Positions 34,131 to 45,230 of a stretch of DNA of 64,000 nt are shown piece by piece. Positions within the stretch are counted from its first letter, which is position 1; each line of letters begins with the position of its first letter. The translations under genes and the position numbers were made by a program. This stretch comes from Salticus scenicus (taxonomy: Eukaryota > Arthropoda > Arachnida > Araneae > Salticidae). The stretch is taken from positions 117,310,259 through 117,374,258 of the forward strand of contig OZ005653.1 of NCBI GenBank assembly GCA_963930645.1, given 5' to 3'. Below the pieces are notes generated by a model that searched no databases, was not told the DNA's origin, and saw nothing but the letters and a program-made list of their open reading frames with translations.

Positions 34131-34773
34131 GGCCTTGGAGGATCGAACCCACGACCTTTGCATTGTTAGCATGACGCTCTAACCGGGTTGGTGACAAAAT
34201 CTTGCAGGACAAATATTGCGAGGACAAAATATCGCTGACGTAAATGAATACAAAGCAAAAATGAGTTTGTAATTATTTGTAATGTTGTATAAAATTTCAT
34301 GTCAACACATACCTTAGTCAGAGCACTGACATTTTGACAAACCTACAACAAAAATTTTTATAAATTTTACTTAAAATAATTTAAAAACTATATTTATTAA
34401 CTTTTGTCAAGATTAGTCATTATGAATTCAATCGTGCTTATCAATTTTAAAATTTTTAATTTAAGTTTGTGAACAGTGACATTTCTTTAATGTCAGCAGT
34501 GATGTACACGATTTTTAAAATGTATTTTGAATAGTGAAAAGCAAAAGGTAAAATAACGTAAAAATAAACATAGATAAAATAATGAAATTCAACTCTATTT
34601 ATTTATTTATTTTAATTAATTAATAAATATTTATAAGGCCCTGTGGCCCCCATCAGAGATCACACGTGACACAAAATCAAATTTTCAAGTAGATCATACT
34701 ATTTTTTTGATGTGAGATTTTGTCCTGCGATATTATATCCGGATCCCACTCTAACCAACTGAGCTAATGGGCC
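34131..34773 (-). tRNA. tRNA-Ile-like sequence (pseudogene or SINE head), split by a MITE
   Basis: On the minus strand the 5' part (34773-34749) reads GGCCCATTAGCTCAGTTGG then TTAGAG, a D-arm with A-box. After a 564-base insertion the 3' part (34184-34131) reads GGTTAGAGCGTCATGC, then TAACAATGCAAAGGTCG, then TGGGTTCGATCC (B-box) and a degenerate acceptor side. Joined, it is close to eukaryotic tRNA-Ile (AAT), but the anticodon position is AAC and the anticodon, T and acceptor stems are mispaired. It is therefore a dead tRNA copy or the head of a tRNA-derived SINE, and not a working gene. Confidence 0.7.
34185..34748. mobile_element. MITE inserted in a tRNA-like sequence, TSD CTCTAACC
   Basis: The left end (GGGTTGGTGACAAAATC, then TTGCAGGACAAA) and the reverse complement of the right end (GGGATCCGGATATAATATC, then GCAGGACAAAA) form imperfect inverted repeats of about 32 bases. 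CTCTAACC lies on both sides (34177-34184 and 34749-34756), duplicating the tRNA sequence at the break. An 8-base duplication suggests a hAT-like mechanism. The 564-base interior is non-coding. Confidence 0.75.
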
Positions 34774-34900
34774 ATGGAAAGTCAAACACTTTTACATTTC
34801 TATCTCCAGAATTAATCATTTCAGAAATTCATAGATGTTAATTAATTAAAATTCTGTAGCTTTGCGATCAATTGTTTGCCTACAAAGTGAAGGACACACT

Positions 34901-36035
34901 CACCTTCTTTTATTATGTAGAGATGATAAATTACAATAGGTGTGTATTGAAAAAAAAATTACAACAGTAGAATAAGTTTTACGATCTACAATTAAAGGCT
35001 AAATTAAATTAAACTAAAATTTTGTAAAATGGGTTAATCTTTGGTTTTGGGGGAGGGGGGAAATAGTCTTTAAATTGTCAAATGTTGATATCAGTTTCTA
35101 CAAATACTAGTTCAGAGAATAATTTCAGACATTTTTAGTAACAATTGTTGAAAAATTAAAGTGAAAAGTATATTAAAACTAGAAGAGTGCTTATAGTGAA
35201 ATTGTGTTTATTTGAATCGAAACAAAAGATAAAAAATTAACTTTGGGAATATGGCCAAATCACTGAAGGCAGCAGGGGCTAACTAATCTGGCTATGTAAT
35301 AATTGATAATACTTTCTTGGAAATGGTCTTGAAAGCTCAGAGAATATTTTTTTAATATTTGAGTATAAGCAGTGACATGCAACTTTTCCAGTTAAATATC
35401 AATAAATTTTTGTACTAATAGTGCCAGTTTTAGGTTATCAACTAAGTAATTTATTATTGTAATGCTTTTATAATATATATTGTAGAGGAAAATAAACGGG
35501 GTGGGTGGGGAGAGAGATGTTTATGATAAAAGATTTATAGGCTATGGAATGAAGTACTTTTCTATAAATAAGTAAAAAATTATCAGAATCACAGATTAAC
35601 TCATCTTTTAATTTTAACCCTATAAGCGAAAAGCCCGTCTTTTTCCGGCATGCATAGTCAAAATAAAAGGCTATTGTAGCTAAATTTCTAAATATGTTGC
35701 TTTTTTTTTTTTTTTAAGAAAATAAGATTAATAAACATGTGTAGTATACAGCATTAAATTCTCATATTTATACTAACATGGAAAATTAGGGCTTAAAATC
35801 TGGGTAAGCTTTGGAAAACCCTGGAAATTTTCTTATAAAATTTGAATAGACATCCTGCAGTGAATTACATATAATTTGTAAATTTAGGTTTGATGTATAA
35901 ATAGATATTCACATTTTTCGTAACTGATCATTTAAATTCAACATTTAATTGGGGAGCTTTGTCATTTTAAAATGTATATGTGACTATAACTACACTACAC
36001 GCTAAAATTTACTTTATGTATCAGTATTGGTTTTA
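34901..36035. other. Intronic sequence without a recognisable gene
   Basis: AT-rich intronic DNA with a G-rich tract near 35050 and 35498-35515 and a poly-T at 35700-35716. I see nothing else that can be supported. Confidence 0.6.
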
Positions 36036-36037
36036 TA

Positions 36038-37560
36038 CAGTACAAAGCAAAAGTTTAGACAATGGAGAAATTCATACAGATCTTGAAAAATATTTAATCA
36101 ATTTTCCTAACATAGCGTGAATATAATGTGCTGTGCATATAAACGATATTTATAACAATGAAAAGTAGTACTGTACATATTGCAAGTAATTAAATGGTAA
36201 CAAAAATATAATACTGTCTCAAAAGTTTAGACAAAAATTAAATAAAATATAAATAAACAATTTTTAAAACCTAATTGTGCATCCGTGCTTCTGTATTACT
36301 TCATAAATATGATTCCATCGTAGAAACTAAATTTTGCATAGTTTGGGGACCGATGTTGTACTATGCATCCTCAATAGATGTCTTGAGTTCCTGTACAGAA
36401 AAGTATTATCTACCATTGTTATAAACTTTGCGAGACATGATGCCCGAAAGATTTTCTGTAGGGTTAAGATCTGTGTTACATGCTGGCCAGTCGAGAACTC
36501 TTATATTATGAGAATTAAACCAAGATTTTGTGTTGTTTGCAGTGTGAATTGAAACATTGTCTTGTTGAAATTGCCACTGAGGGCCACCTTGAAGCTCAGC
36601 AAATGACATTAAGTTCTTCTCTTAATATCTTTGTATAATGCTGTGATATTTGATGACCACTGGTAAAGGTCAGAGATACTAGTCCATTATATCAAATGGC
36701 TGCCCAAATCATCACCGAGCCCCCTCCTTATCTGCGACTGAAAAAACCTAGAGGTTCCTTTCGCAATCATGCCAATACGATGACCAGGCATCTGGACCAT
36801 CTAGATTCTACTTTTTTTCATCACTAAATATGACTGATTGCCATTTCTGTCCATATGACATATGCTTTCGAGCCCACAACATTCTTTGTAACTTATGATG
36901 TGGCTTCAGAGCTGCTTTCTTTTACATTTTGCTATAAACTGTTGTTCCTTTTTCCATAATTCGTCTACGAATCATATCCTTTGATACAGAGAGTCCCGAT
37001 GACCTTTGAACTCCACGTACACTCATTTGTTGGGTACTCGCTAGTCTTTGTATCAGGTGATCCTCTTGTATATTTCTTACATGTGGCTTCCCAGATCTAC
37101 ATTTTGCTCTATATTCACAACCACGCAATAAAACTCGAGGAATAGATTTCTTAGATCTATTAATAATAGCCAGAATTTCTGAAACGTGCTTCCCTCCAGC
37201 TTTCAACTGCCAAATCATTGAAACCTCATTCCCTTTAATTTTTTTAGCTCGCAGCATGTCGACTACGAAACGTTATCGTTTGCAGAACTTACGCACTCAA
37301 AATCTGTGACATCATCGATTTTAAATTTGCATATGCCAGCAAATATTCACAGAAACTCATAATCCTGTCTAAACTTTTGCAACAAGCAAATTTTTATTTT
37401 TATCAACAAAAAAAATTAAAATTATAGCAAATCAAATGACTGTCTTTTGATTATAGCATTGTAAAACATATTTTAAATATATATACAGGTTTTTGTAATT
37501 CTGACGTCATAATTCTTTAAAGATGAATAACATCATTGTCTAAAATTTTGCGTCGTACTG
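36038..37560 (-). mobile_element. Tc1-like transposon (1.5 kb), decayed
   Basis: The left end begins CAGTACAAAGCAAAAGTTTA and the reverse complement of the right end begins CAGTACGACGCAAAATTTTA. Both continue GACAATG. TA flanks both sides (36036-36037 and 37561-37562). The length is typical of a full Tc1-like element, but the transposase is broken. Confidence 0.9.
36406..37257 (-). pseudogene. Tc1-like transposase, multiple stops
   Basis: The N-terminal piece (37257-36922) has a helix-turn-helix region: MIWQLKAGGKHVSEILAII, then RSGKPHVRNIQEDHLIQRL and VRGVQRSSGLSVSKDMIRRR. After stops and shifts, a middle segment still shows VIFSDEKK and LDGPDAW (near 36830-36790). The C-terminal piece (36609-36406) has FQQDNVSIHTANNTKSWF and DWPACNTDLNPTENL, where the Asp and Glu fit the DD34E catalytic pattern. 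The copy cannot encode an enzyme. Confidence 0.85.
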
Positions 37561-38116
37561 TATACATAGGGTGATCCAGAGTTTAAATTATGGGGCTCAT
37601 TTTTGTGAGAAATAAAGTGGGGAAAATACATATATATTTGTGTAAAACCTTCCATTTTAACAATCACTATATAATGTTTAATATCAAGTTAATAGAGTTT
37701 CATTGAACCAGATATAGGTGTGTTAATTAAAAATAATGCTGAAAACAGAAAAAAAAATTTTTAAAGATAATTTTTATTAAACAAAATCTTGTGAAGGGGC
37801 TGTTTCTATAAATCTGAATTTTGTAAAGGGGTAGCAAAAGGAATTTTCACCTGATATGTACATACAATTTACTTACACTGCATAAGAAAAGTAGACGGAC
37901 ACTTACTTGTAATACTTTAAAGCCGTTTATTTCTTTAATTAGAGATATGAGGTTCATTTCTCTAATATAATTATATTGAGACATCATATATTATTATTTT
38001 TTGGCTGTAGTTTCAATCCTTTTGAATTATGTAGTGGAAAAATTCAGAAAACAAAAATGGGGCACTTTTGCACTGTAATTTTTCTTTAAAAAAGTAGACG
38101 GACACATCTTATATCT

Positions 38117-38829
38117 CTAAAATAAAACGTTTTTAGTAAGGGGTTCTTCTCCCATTTGCATTAATAAGTTCGTATACTCTGTTAGGCATCGAATCAATGA
38201 GATTCTGAATGTTTTTTTGACAGAAAATTTCCCAAATGTTTGTAAGAGCTTCTTGAGCTGGTGAATTGATTCATACTGGCGTCCACCCTCATACATTTTA
38301 TGAACAAATATAGCCCAAATGTTTTCTACAGGTTTCATATCCGGACTGTTGGCTGGCCAAGGTAAAACATTGAAGTTGTTTTCATGAAACCACTTTTTAA
38401 CGTTATTAGCGGTGTGTATTGGTGCTCCATCTTGTTGGAAAATCAAGTTTTCTCCTCCAAGATCACACGCAAATGGCAAAAGCTCAATGCTTAGTGTTTC
38501 AGTATAATCTTTGTGAGGCTGCTTCTTACTTAGGAACACTAAATTTGTCCTTCCACCATAGCCAACAGCTAGCCCCACCATCATGCCACCACCATCAACT
38601 TGCTGAGTAGAGTACACTTCGTCTTCTTTCTCCAAACTGTGCCAATAATAGTGATATCCATCTGGGCCGTCTAAATTAATTTTTTTCTCATCTGAAAAAA
38701 CTATAGATATCCATTCTGTAGTCCAAGACATATGGTTTTGAGCCCACTGTAGGCGTTCTGTCACGTGGTGATCCTTCCAACATGGGCGATGTTTTCTCTT
38801 CTTATATTGAAAGAGCTCTGAGTGCTTAA
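38117..38829 (-). pseudogene. Tc1-like transposase, catalytic C-terminal part
   Basis: From about KHSELFQYKKRKHRPCW at 38820 the frame runs through QWAQNHMSW, IVFSDEKKINLDGPDG (first catalytic Asp), GGGMMVGLAVGYGGR, FQQDGAPIHTANNVKKWF (second Asp) and WPANSPDMKPVENIWAIF (catalytic Glu, DD34E). The stop is at 38117. The frame from 38764 down is intact and could still be close to functional sequence, but it has lost its N-terminus to the insertion just upstream. Confidence 0.88.
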
Positions 38830-39924
38830 TCTATATATTAATAGGCAAGCATAAAATTTGTTGTCCCTTTTTAACATATTAATTATGGGAGTAGAGGGTT
38901 GAAAATGGTATCATTCGAAAGGTATGGTTAGCCGGAAGGTGCGAATACAAATATTATTTTCTTACGATGTCAAGAAGGTATTTAAAAATACATTTATTTT
39001 TTATGCATTTTCCCCCATTTTTCCTTTTTATACACGTATTCCTTTGCATTAAAAAATACCTAAAAGTAGAAAGTTGTTAAATCTGGCAATTTCATAAAGC
39101 TCAAATAAAACCATAGACACAGTAATTTGTATAATGTAGCATCACCATACGCAAGCGAAGTGATGATGTCACTGTCTTGTCCATGGAGCCATGAAAAAGA
39201 TTTTCTATGTTAATCATCCATTGGATTTTTTGTAAAAAATTATTAAAAAATAACGGATATTATCTGCCGATTTTAATTCCAATATTTAGGTATAGTTATA
39301 TATAAATTACTGTCTACATGTGTTTGATTGAGTTATTTTTTCTGTAAAATTGATAAAATTTTAATTTAAAATCACAAAACTTCAGAAAAAAAAAATGGCA
39401 AACTTCCAGTTTTGAATATAATCATAAACATTTCATTTCAAAGGGTGATATTTAAACAATAAATATTCAATTAATTAATATACTAAATAAAAGGAAAATG
39501 GATTTGTTACTAACTGCTGCATGTATAAGTAGACGATACGGAAAAAATTCCGATTTCCGTTTTTTGCTGAATTTACATGTTTTGAGCTTTCTTTACGTTT
39601 CAATTAACTGAAATTGGCTACTTATTTTTTAAAAAAGTGTTTTTATTGCTAGCTTTCGTGGGTAGAAGAAGCAAGTACAAGACACATAAAAACTTTTGAT
39701 TTCCGGTTTTCGATGAATTTACACGTTTTGAGATTTCCTTGCATTTTAATTAAGTGAAATTGACTACTTATTTTTATTTTTTAAAAAGTGGATTTATTAT
39801 TCTTTCCTCTGCATATATAAGTAGAAAATATAAGATTCAGAAAAGTTTTAGATTTTCGGTTTTCGATAAAGTTACACGTTTTGAAATTTCCCAAACTCAA
39901 TTCGACCATTTTTGAAAAATATCT

Positions 39925-39955
<31 letters not shown>

Positions 39956-40110
39956 TTTTTGTTCAAACACTGTATTTTATGAACCAATCGAATTAATTTA
40001 ACAGGATTTGATACTTGGTTGGGCCTTGGTTTGACATGGTACCTATTAGCTTCTGGGCTGTATCACACAACAAGGGGCGTTTTCATGTTGCGATTTTCTC
40101 TCATTTCAGG
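38830..40110. mobile_element. Insertion splitting the Tc1 transposase (possible Helitron-like)
   Basis: The inserted stretch begins right after transposase sequence with TCTATATATTAATAGG, preceded by A, which would fit a Helitron 5' end. Inside, three direct units of about 150 bases repeat around GATTTCCGGTTTTCGATGAA and TTACACGTTTTGAG (near 39551, 39699 and 39850). A TTTA microsatellite lies at 39927-39958. No hairpin plus CTRR end could be fixed on the right, so the class is uncertain. Confidence 0.4.
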
Positions 40111-40599
40111 AAAGGCTAACATCTACAGAGAGAAATAGTTATATTAAGTAAAACTCTGCTGATCCAGTTAGAGGGAATATCGGCAAACAATTGCCGCAGC
40201 TGTGTTGCAATTGCATTCCGTTTAGGACAAGGCAATAACTTTGCTTTGCCTCGCTTTGCAAAAAAAAATGGTCGATTTTCGACCACTGGTGATACTAGTG
40301 TAGTTATAAATTGTCTGACAAGTTACGTTAGTAATTCCTGTGCTTATTCGAACTCTGGTAATGGATGCTCCAGTTTTTTTCAGCTCAGTAAAAATTTTTC
40401 TTTGGTCTCTAAGCGAAAGTTTCTTTGGCCGGCCACTCTCTTTCTTTACGCCATGGGCTTCAGGAGCACGTATAAAATCGCTGATGCTACTTTTTCTTAT
40501 TAGAAGTAGCCTACTAATTTCTCTGACTCCTTTATTAACATTTTTCTGCGTTATAATCTGTCCTTTCTGGTAATCAGTTAGAGGAATTCCTCGTGGCAT
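40110..40599 (-). pseudogene. Tc1-like transposase, N-terminal DNA-binding part
   Basis: The Met at 40599 starts MPRGIPLTDYQKGQIITQ, followed by EISRLLLIRKSSISDFI (first helix-turn-helix), SGRPKKLSLRDQRKIF and a second DNA-binding segment. The frame meets a stop at 40222. Related sequence (RNAIATQLRQLFADIPSN) continues to about 40110. It is the missing N-terminus of the transposase whose catalytic part lies at 38117-38829. Confidence 0.8.
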
Positions 40600-41554
40600 G
40601 GCGCATTCATCTCCAAGAAATTTAACTACGTAAAACCATCTTGTCAAGCACGGTAGCAATTGGCAAAATGCCAAATGTACATTAACATTTAAAACTGGTA
40701 TTCCGCAAGAAACACCCACTTAGATAATTGCAGTTTTTGATCAGTGTCCGTCTACTTTTTTGAAAAAAAAATATTGTGCAAATGTATATCTTTTCTCTTT
40801 TCTGCATTTCCCTACATTAAAATTATAAATAATTGAATATTTTTATTTGTCTGTCAAAAATATGAAGATTGATAAGTATAAACATGTCAAAGAATTTTAA
40901 TTAACATTTTCTATTAAACAAAGACGAGGTTTTAAAAAATTGTAAAGAAGTGTCTGTCTACTTTTTTTATGCAGTGTATATGTCAGTGATATTGGGTCAA
41001 TCCATACAGATTATTCATGGAGTGGCTGACTCGACTATTTTTTTTTTTTTTTTCTTTTGATACTTGTGTCCCTTACAGTTTAAAACAGTTTTCATTTTTT
41101 CTCTACTATTGACCTTGGATTTTATAGAGGTCACCAAAAGTTGGTCTCATGGTTCAAAATGGAATTATTAGACTTTTATATTTTGACACAAATCTCTTTG
41201 AATTTATTAGTGCTATTTTTAAATATTAATATTAAAGTATATAAACTAAAGGTGTCACATGCTTAGTTATATTGCTGTAACTTAATAACTAAAATAATTA
41301 CAGTAGGTCAAAGTTCAAGGTTTCTTCTGTGAATAACTCTTCTATGGAACAAAACTACAAAATAAAATATCACACTCTATAATCTTGCATTATTATAAAG
41401 CACATTTTAATAAAACAGAATTAATCTGCAATTATTTAATTCAATTTTTAATTTTCTACTTTAACTTTTCTATTGGAGTTGTGCCACGATTAATTATGTC
41501 ACTTGATATAGCTGTGTTTGCAGACTCGGTGACCTTGCCAATGAATATTATGTG

Positions 41555-41700
41555 GGAAATACCTAGCTGGTTATCACCTAGGGTAGCTCGGAAGGCTCGG
41601 GTTCGATTCCCGGCTCTGGTATTTTTCACATAGTTGGTATAAAAATCATCCTTCCACTCCAAATTTTCTAAAAATTAATTAAGGTTGATAAATAAAGACT
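41555..41700 (+). mobile_element. tRNA-derived SINE, second copy
   Basis: A B-box GGTTCGATTCC at 41600-41610 is followed by CTCTGGTATTTTTCACATAG and then TTGGTA. This body matches the SINE at 2242-2374. A better-preserved tRNA-like 5' part (CTAGCTGGTTATCACCTAGG) precedes it. Target duplications were not resolved. Confidence 0.65.
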
Positions 41701-42049
41701 TTCTAAATTGTTCAATATTGTTAACTTATTTAATTTTTTTTTTATCCCCCCTCCTCTTTACCCACTAATGATGGATGATCAAATGCCTTGTGAAATCCTT
41801 GCAGTTTCCAGAAACTTGTGTATATAAATATATATAAAGTGTAAATGTGACAAAAAAAAAAAAATCATGAATAGAGCACCCCTTTGCACAAAGTGTTCCT
41901 ATTTTTGTTCTTGGCAGATTAGCAGCTATGCTTCAGTGTACATTAATTAGCCAAACTGTGCAATTTAAAACTACTATATGTTTTTTTAAAAATCAAAATC
42001 ACAAAACAATACACATAGTATACACAATACTGTATTATGAGTTGACATA

Positions 42050-42080
<31 letters not shown>

Positions 42081-42606
42081 TTTGGGGGGGGGGTGTTATT
42101 GGGGATCTTAAATGTTATTTTTATGACATTTAGGCAACTGTAAAGGGTTAAAAAACATACATTTACAATTAAAGCTTCTCATTAGTGTGATTCCAGAGAT
42201 TCATTTGTGTGGTATTTGATTTTGTAGTTTTATCCCCTGGATCAGGTATTCGCTATAATAATTAGTAAAAACGTTATGTTTGACCTTGAACTTAGACCTA
42301 GTGTAATTATTTTACTTATTAACCTTTTACAGGCTGAATTTAGATCCAGGTATATTTTTCATTAGTTTTTTGCATATTTTAGCTTATAATGCTTTAGTTA
42401 AGGGGTATTAATCATTTAAATGGGAAAAAAATCTATACATAAATATTAATTATCATTAATAATAATTATCAATATTGTAAAATTATTAAGATTAATATTA
42501 TAGATTATTTATATCAGGGCCCAAAATTTCAACTTAGATTACACTCGCTGAAAAAAAAAGTTACTCGCCACAATATATGATTGACTTACTCTATTTTTAT
42601 GTATAA

Positions 42607-43888
42607 GGTGACCAGAATTTTTTATTGAAAAAAGAGGAGAAATTAGGCAATGTCTTTTATTTTATAAGAAAATAAAATACATTCAGTTTTGAAAAAGAGG
42701 TCATTTTAGAGGAAACAAAATTGAATGAAAATGATTATAAAAACCGATTCAAGCTACTTTACACATGTGGTGCAAACATTATTATCTCAAATGATGAATT
42801 TGGATCAGTACACCTTAATTTAAATTAATAATATACGGATACAAGAGGAAAAATCCTTAATTTTTATAGGTGTCACTGGTCATTATAGATTTTTTTTTAT
42901 TATTATTATTAATTTTTTCTATAGACAAACGCTTTTTTTGTGGTACTTTCATGTAGTTACACAAAAAAAGAATAAAATTGGCAAATGAAAAAAAAAAATT
43001 AATATTCGACAGATGAAACGATTTGTTTTAACGAACAGCCATTCTTTATCAACATTTTATAAAAATTCTCACATGTACAACCTAAATTAGTCTTAGTACT
43101 TAATATGTTTTTAAAATAGGTACATAAAGGGGATTTTTTTCACATGTCTACATTTTGTTCATTGAAGAAAACATTCGCTTTGTGGGAGCATTTTTGCCAG
43201 GAGGACATAAAATGAATTCAACTAACTTTTGCGTATTTCTGTGAGGTGGTGGTAGTATGTTATCATTAAGGCCAATTGTCTGCACTAGGGCTCTAGGCCT
43301 GAATAAGAGAGTCCTCCGTTGGGTCTTTCTAAGAGGTCCTAGCCCATAGTTATGCTATTTTCGGAGAAAACTATGGGAAACTCCTAGCAGCTAAGCCAAC
43401 GAGCGCGATCGTATATTGAACCCAGCGCCTCATGTATACCAGCTTCGAGGACAGAACCTCTCTGTCACTGGTGGGCCTATTTTTATGAGGAATATTATTC
43501 ATGCAAAAGTGAGAGAACACGTCAACCCACCACGTACCAACTGGAGCATCACCTTCTTAATGATTTCATGACAATTTCAATAGTGATTCCGTGTTCTGAA
43601 TCAAAGAACTGTACAAATATAAGGAATACTTTTATTTCTTCATAATTCGAAGATTCTGAAGACATAAACCATAATATGCTTTGGCAAGTTTATTAGAAAG
43701 TTGTTCTTTTGCGAAAATAGCAGAGAAAAAGGGCTAAATGAAATCCTTTTCATTTGAAAAAGAGGACAGAGGACGAAAAACATAAAAAAGAGGACTTTTA
43801 TAGTCCTGTAATGCCTTTTTTCGTTTAGGAGGGCAGAGCGTTGAAAAAGAAGACTGTCCTCTTAAAAAGAGAATGTCTGGTCACACTA
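42607..43888. mobile_element. GTGACCAGA-ended element nested in the hAT-type element
   Basis: The left end AAGGTGACCAGAATTTT and the right end ATGTCTGGTCACACT are inverted. Each is followed inward by AAAAAGAGGA-type blocks (AAAAAAGAGGAGA on the left, GTCCTCTTAAAAAGAG on the right). The target duplication was not resolved. The GC-rich stretch at 43230-43510 inside it differs sharply in composition and may be a further insertion. Confidence 0.6.
43230..43510. other. GC-rich island inside the nest, possible SINE
   Basis: About 280 bases with balanced composition and no long A/T runs, against a strongly AT-rich surround. On the minus strand it contains GGTTCAATATACGATCGCGC, which is weakly B-box-like. 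No open frame of note. I cannot assign it. Confidence 0.3.
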
Positions 43889-45230
43889 CCTAAGATTTGC
43901 ATGATTTTACGTTTTTAAATTGATATTATTATTATTATTATTTTGGTAACACCGTTCTCTCTATATTTAGACCAAAATTTTACTCGCCACAGTAAAATTT
44001 CCACTCGTCGCTGGCGAGCGGAAATTTCGCGCCCTGATTTATATCATCTGATTAATATTATCAAGTTTGATGTCATTTTTGATAATAATAGCTGTTTAAC
44101 CCTTTCAGAGTTAGCTGTTTTTCGGTATATCTGTTTAATGATTCATAAAATTAATACTATGCACTGTATAAATATGAGAATTTAATACTGTATACTACGC
44201 ATATTTATTAATTTTATTTTCTTGAAAAAAGTAACGTATATTTAAAATTTAGTTACACCAGCCTTTTATTTTGACTACGTATGCTGTGAAAGACAGGCTT
44301 AATGCTTATGGGGTTAAAATAAACCAACAGATTTTCAGAGGCATCGGATACTTAAAAATTTTTATGCATTTTTTTTTTTTAGTTGTACTCTTTAAAAAAT
44401 ATGAAAATGATCATTTTAAAGATTTTTTGTACAGTTACCATCTAATGATAGAAATGTTGCTTCTGTTTTAAAAAATCAAATCATCTTTTAAATATGTCTG
44501 CTAATTTTTTTTCAAGTTAGTATTAGAGCAATTAATTTTTTAAATAAGTTTTTATTTGATGTTTCCAATTGGGAACATTAGCCTGTAAAAGGTTAAGTTA
44601 CAGCAATATAACTAAGCATGTGACACTTTTACCTTCTGTACTTTAATGCTATTATTTAAAATTAGCACTCATAAATTTAATTCAAAGAGATTTATGCCAA
44701 AATATAAAGGTCTAATAATCCCATTTTTAACCATGAGACAGACTTTTGGGGACCTCTATAAAATCCAAAGTCAATAGTAGAGAAAAATAAACATTATTTT
44801 AAATATCTCTCATGTGTGTCTATAAGGGATGCAGGTATCAAAAGAAACAAAAGTAGTCAAGCAACACATTTCCAAAAGACCCCATGAAATAATATGGACT
44901 GACCGATTATGAGAAAATAAACTTATGATATAATATACCCTGTGATAAAATGTTTTAATGCTTTCTGCAACAAGCCTTGCTCATACAAACCTTTTCTGAA
45001 AGACAATATTGACATATTTTTTAATTTGCACATAATATGTACTTATAAAGATATCAATATTATTAATAGGTGGTTGAAGAACTCTTAAATATAAGACACG
45101 AATTTCTACTTTATACTGAAATTTAGAAATATCTTAATTTTTATGAGTAAAAGTAACTGCAAGTAACAATTTTTTTCTGCAACAATGTCACTGTGTCACC
45201 TAAATTCTGCCACAGGAATAATATATACTA

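Larger units (their letters stand above)
33953..34900. repeat. 47-bp direct repeats flanking a tRNA-like/MITE segment
   Basis: CTGTAGCTCTGCAATCAG...TTTGCCTACAAAGCGA (33953-33999) recurs with few changes as CTGTAGCTTTGCGATCAA...TTTGCCTACAAAGTGA (34854-34900). Both end in ACACACT. Between them lie the split tRNA-like sequence and the MITE. They may be parts of two copies of one SINE-like unit or an older duplicated segment. Confidence 0.55.
37876..40976 (-). mobile_element. Tc1-like transposon with IR/DR ends, interrupted
   Basis: The left end starts CACTGCATAAGAAAAGTAGA. The right end, reverse complemented, starts CACTGCATAAAAAAAGTAGA. TA flanks both (37874-37875 and 40977-40978). A second copy of the AAAGTAGACGGACAC motif lies about 200 bases inside each end (38089-38105 and, inverted, 40746-40762). 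Each terminus therefore carries two direct repeats, as in the IR/DR arrangement of Sleeping Beauty and related Tc1 elements. The transposase is split by about 1.3 kb of inserted DNA. Confidence 0.88.
42515..44036. mobile_element. hAT-type element, 8-bp TSD ATTTATAT
   Basis: Ends CAGGGCCCAAAATTTC and the reverse complement CAGGGCGCGAAATTTC are inverted repeats. The motif ACTCGC is repeated near both ends. Perfect 8-base duplications ATTTATAT lie at 42507-42514 and 44037-44044. It is 1522 bases, with no recognisable transposase, and itself contains the GTGACCAGA-ended element. Confidence 0.85.
42323..44592. mobile_element. piggyBac-like (TTAA) element
   Basis: Ends CCTTTTACAGGCTGA and the reverse complement CCTTTTACAGGCTAA form inverted repeats of 13-15 bases. 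TTAA lies on both sides (42319-42322 and 44593-44596). This matches piggyBac superfamily rules. Removing it rejoins the right arm of the element at 40994-44904. No transposase was recognised. The interior holds the hAT-type element at 42515-44036. Confidence 0.8.
40994..44904. mobile_element. DNA transposon with about 300-bp inverted repeats, host of a multi-level nest
   Basis: The left arm (40994 to about 41335) starts GGGTCAATCCATACAG. It is inverted and diverged in the right arm, which is split in two: 42270-42322 and 44597-44904, ending GGACTGACC. Shared arm landmarks include TCTACTATTGACCTTGGATT and CACATGCTTAGTTATATTGC on the left, with their complements on the right. The right arm is broken by the TTAA-flanked element at 42323-44592. 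The left spacer (41335-42270) contains a SINE. No transposase was recognised. The superfamily is unknown. Confidence 0.75.

Noticed and set aside
34131..34773. A functional tRNA gene
   Set aside because: The anticodon, T and acceptor stems do not pair properly and a 564-base MITE interrupts it.
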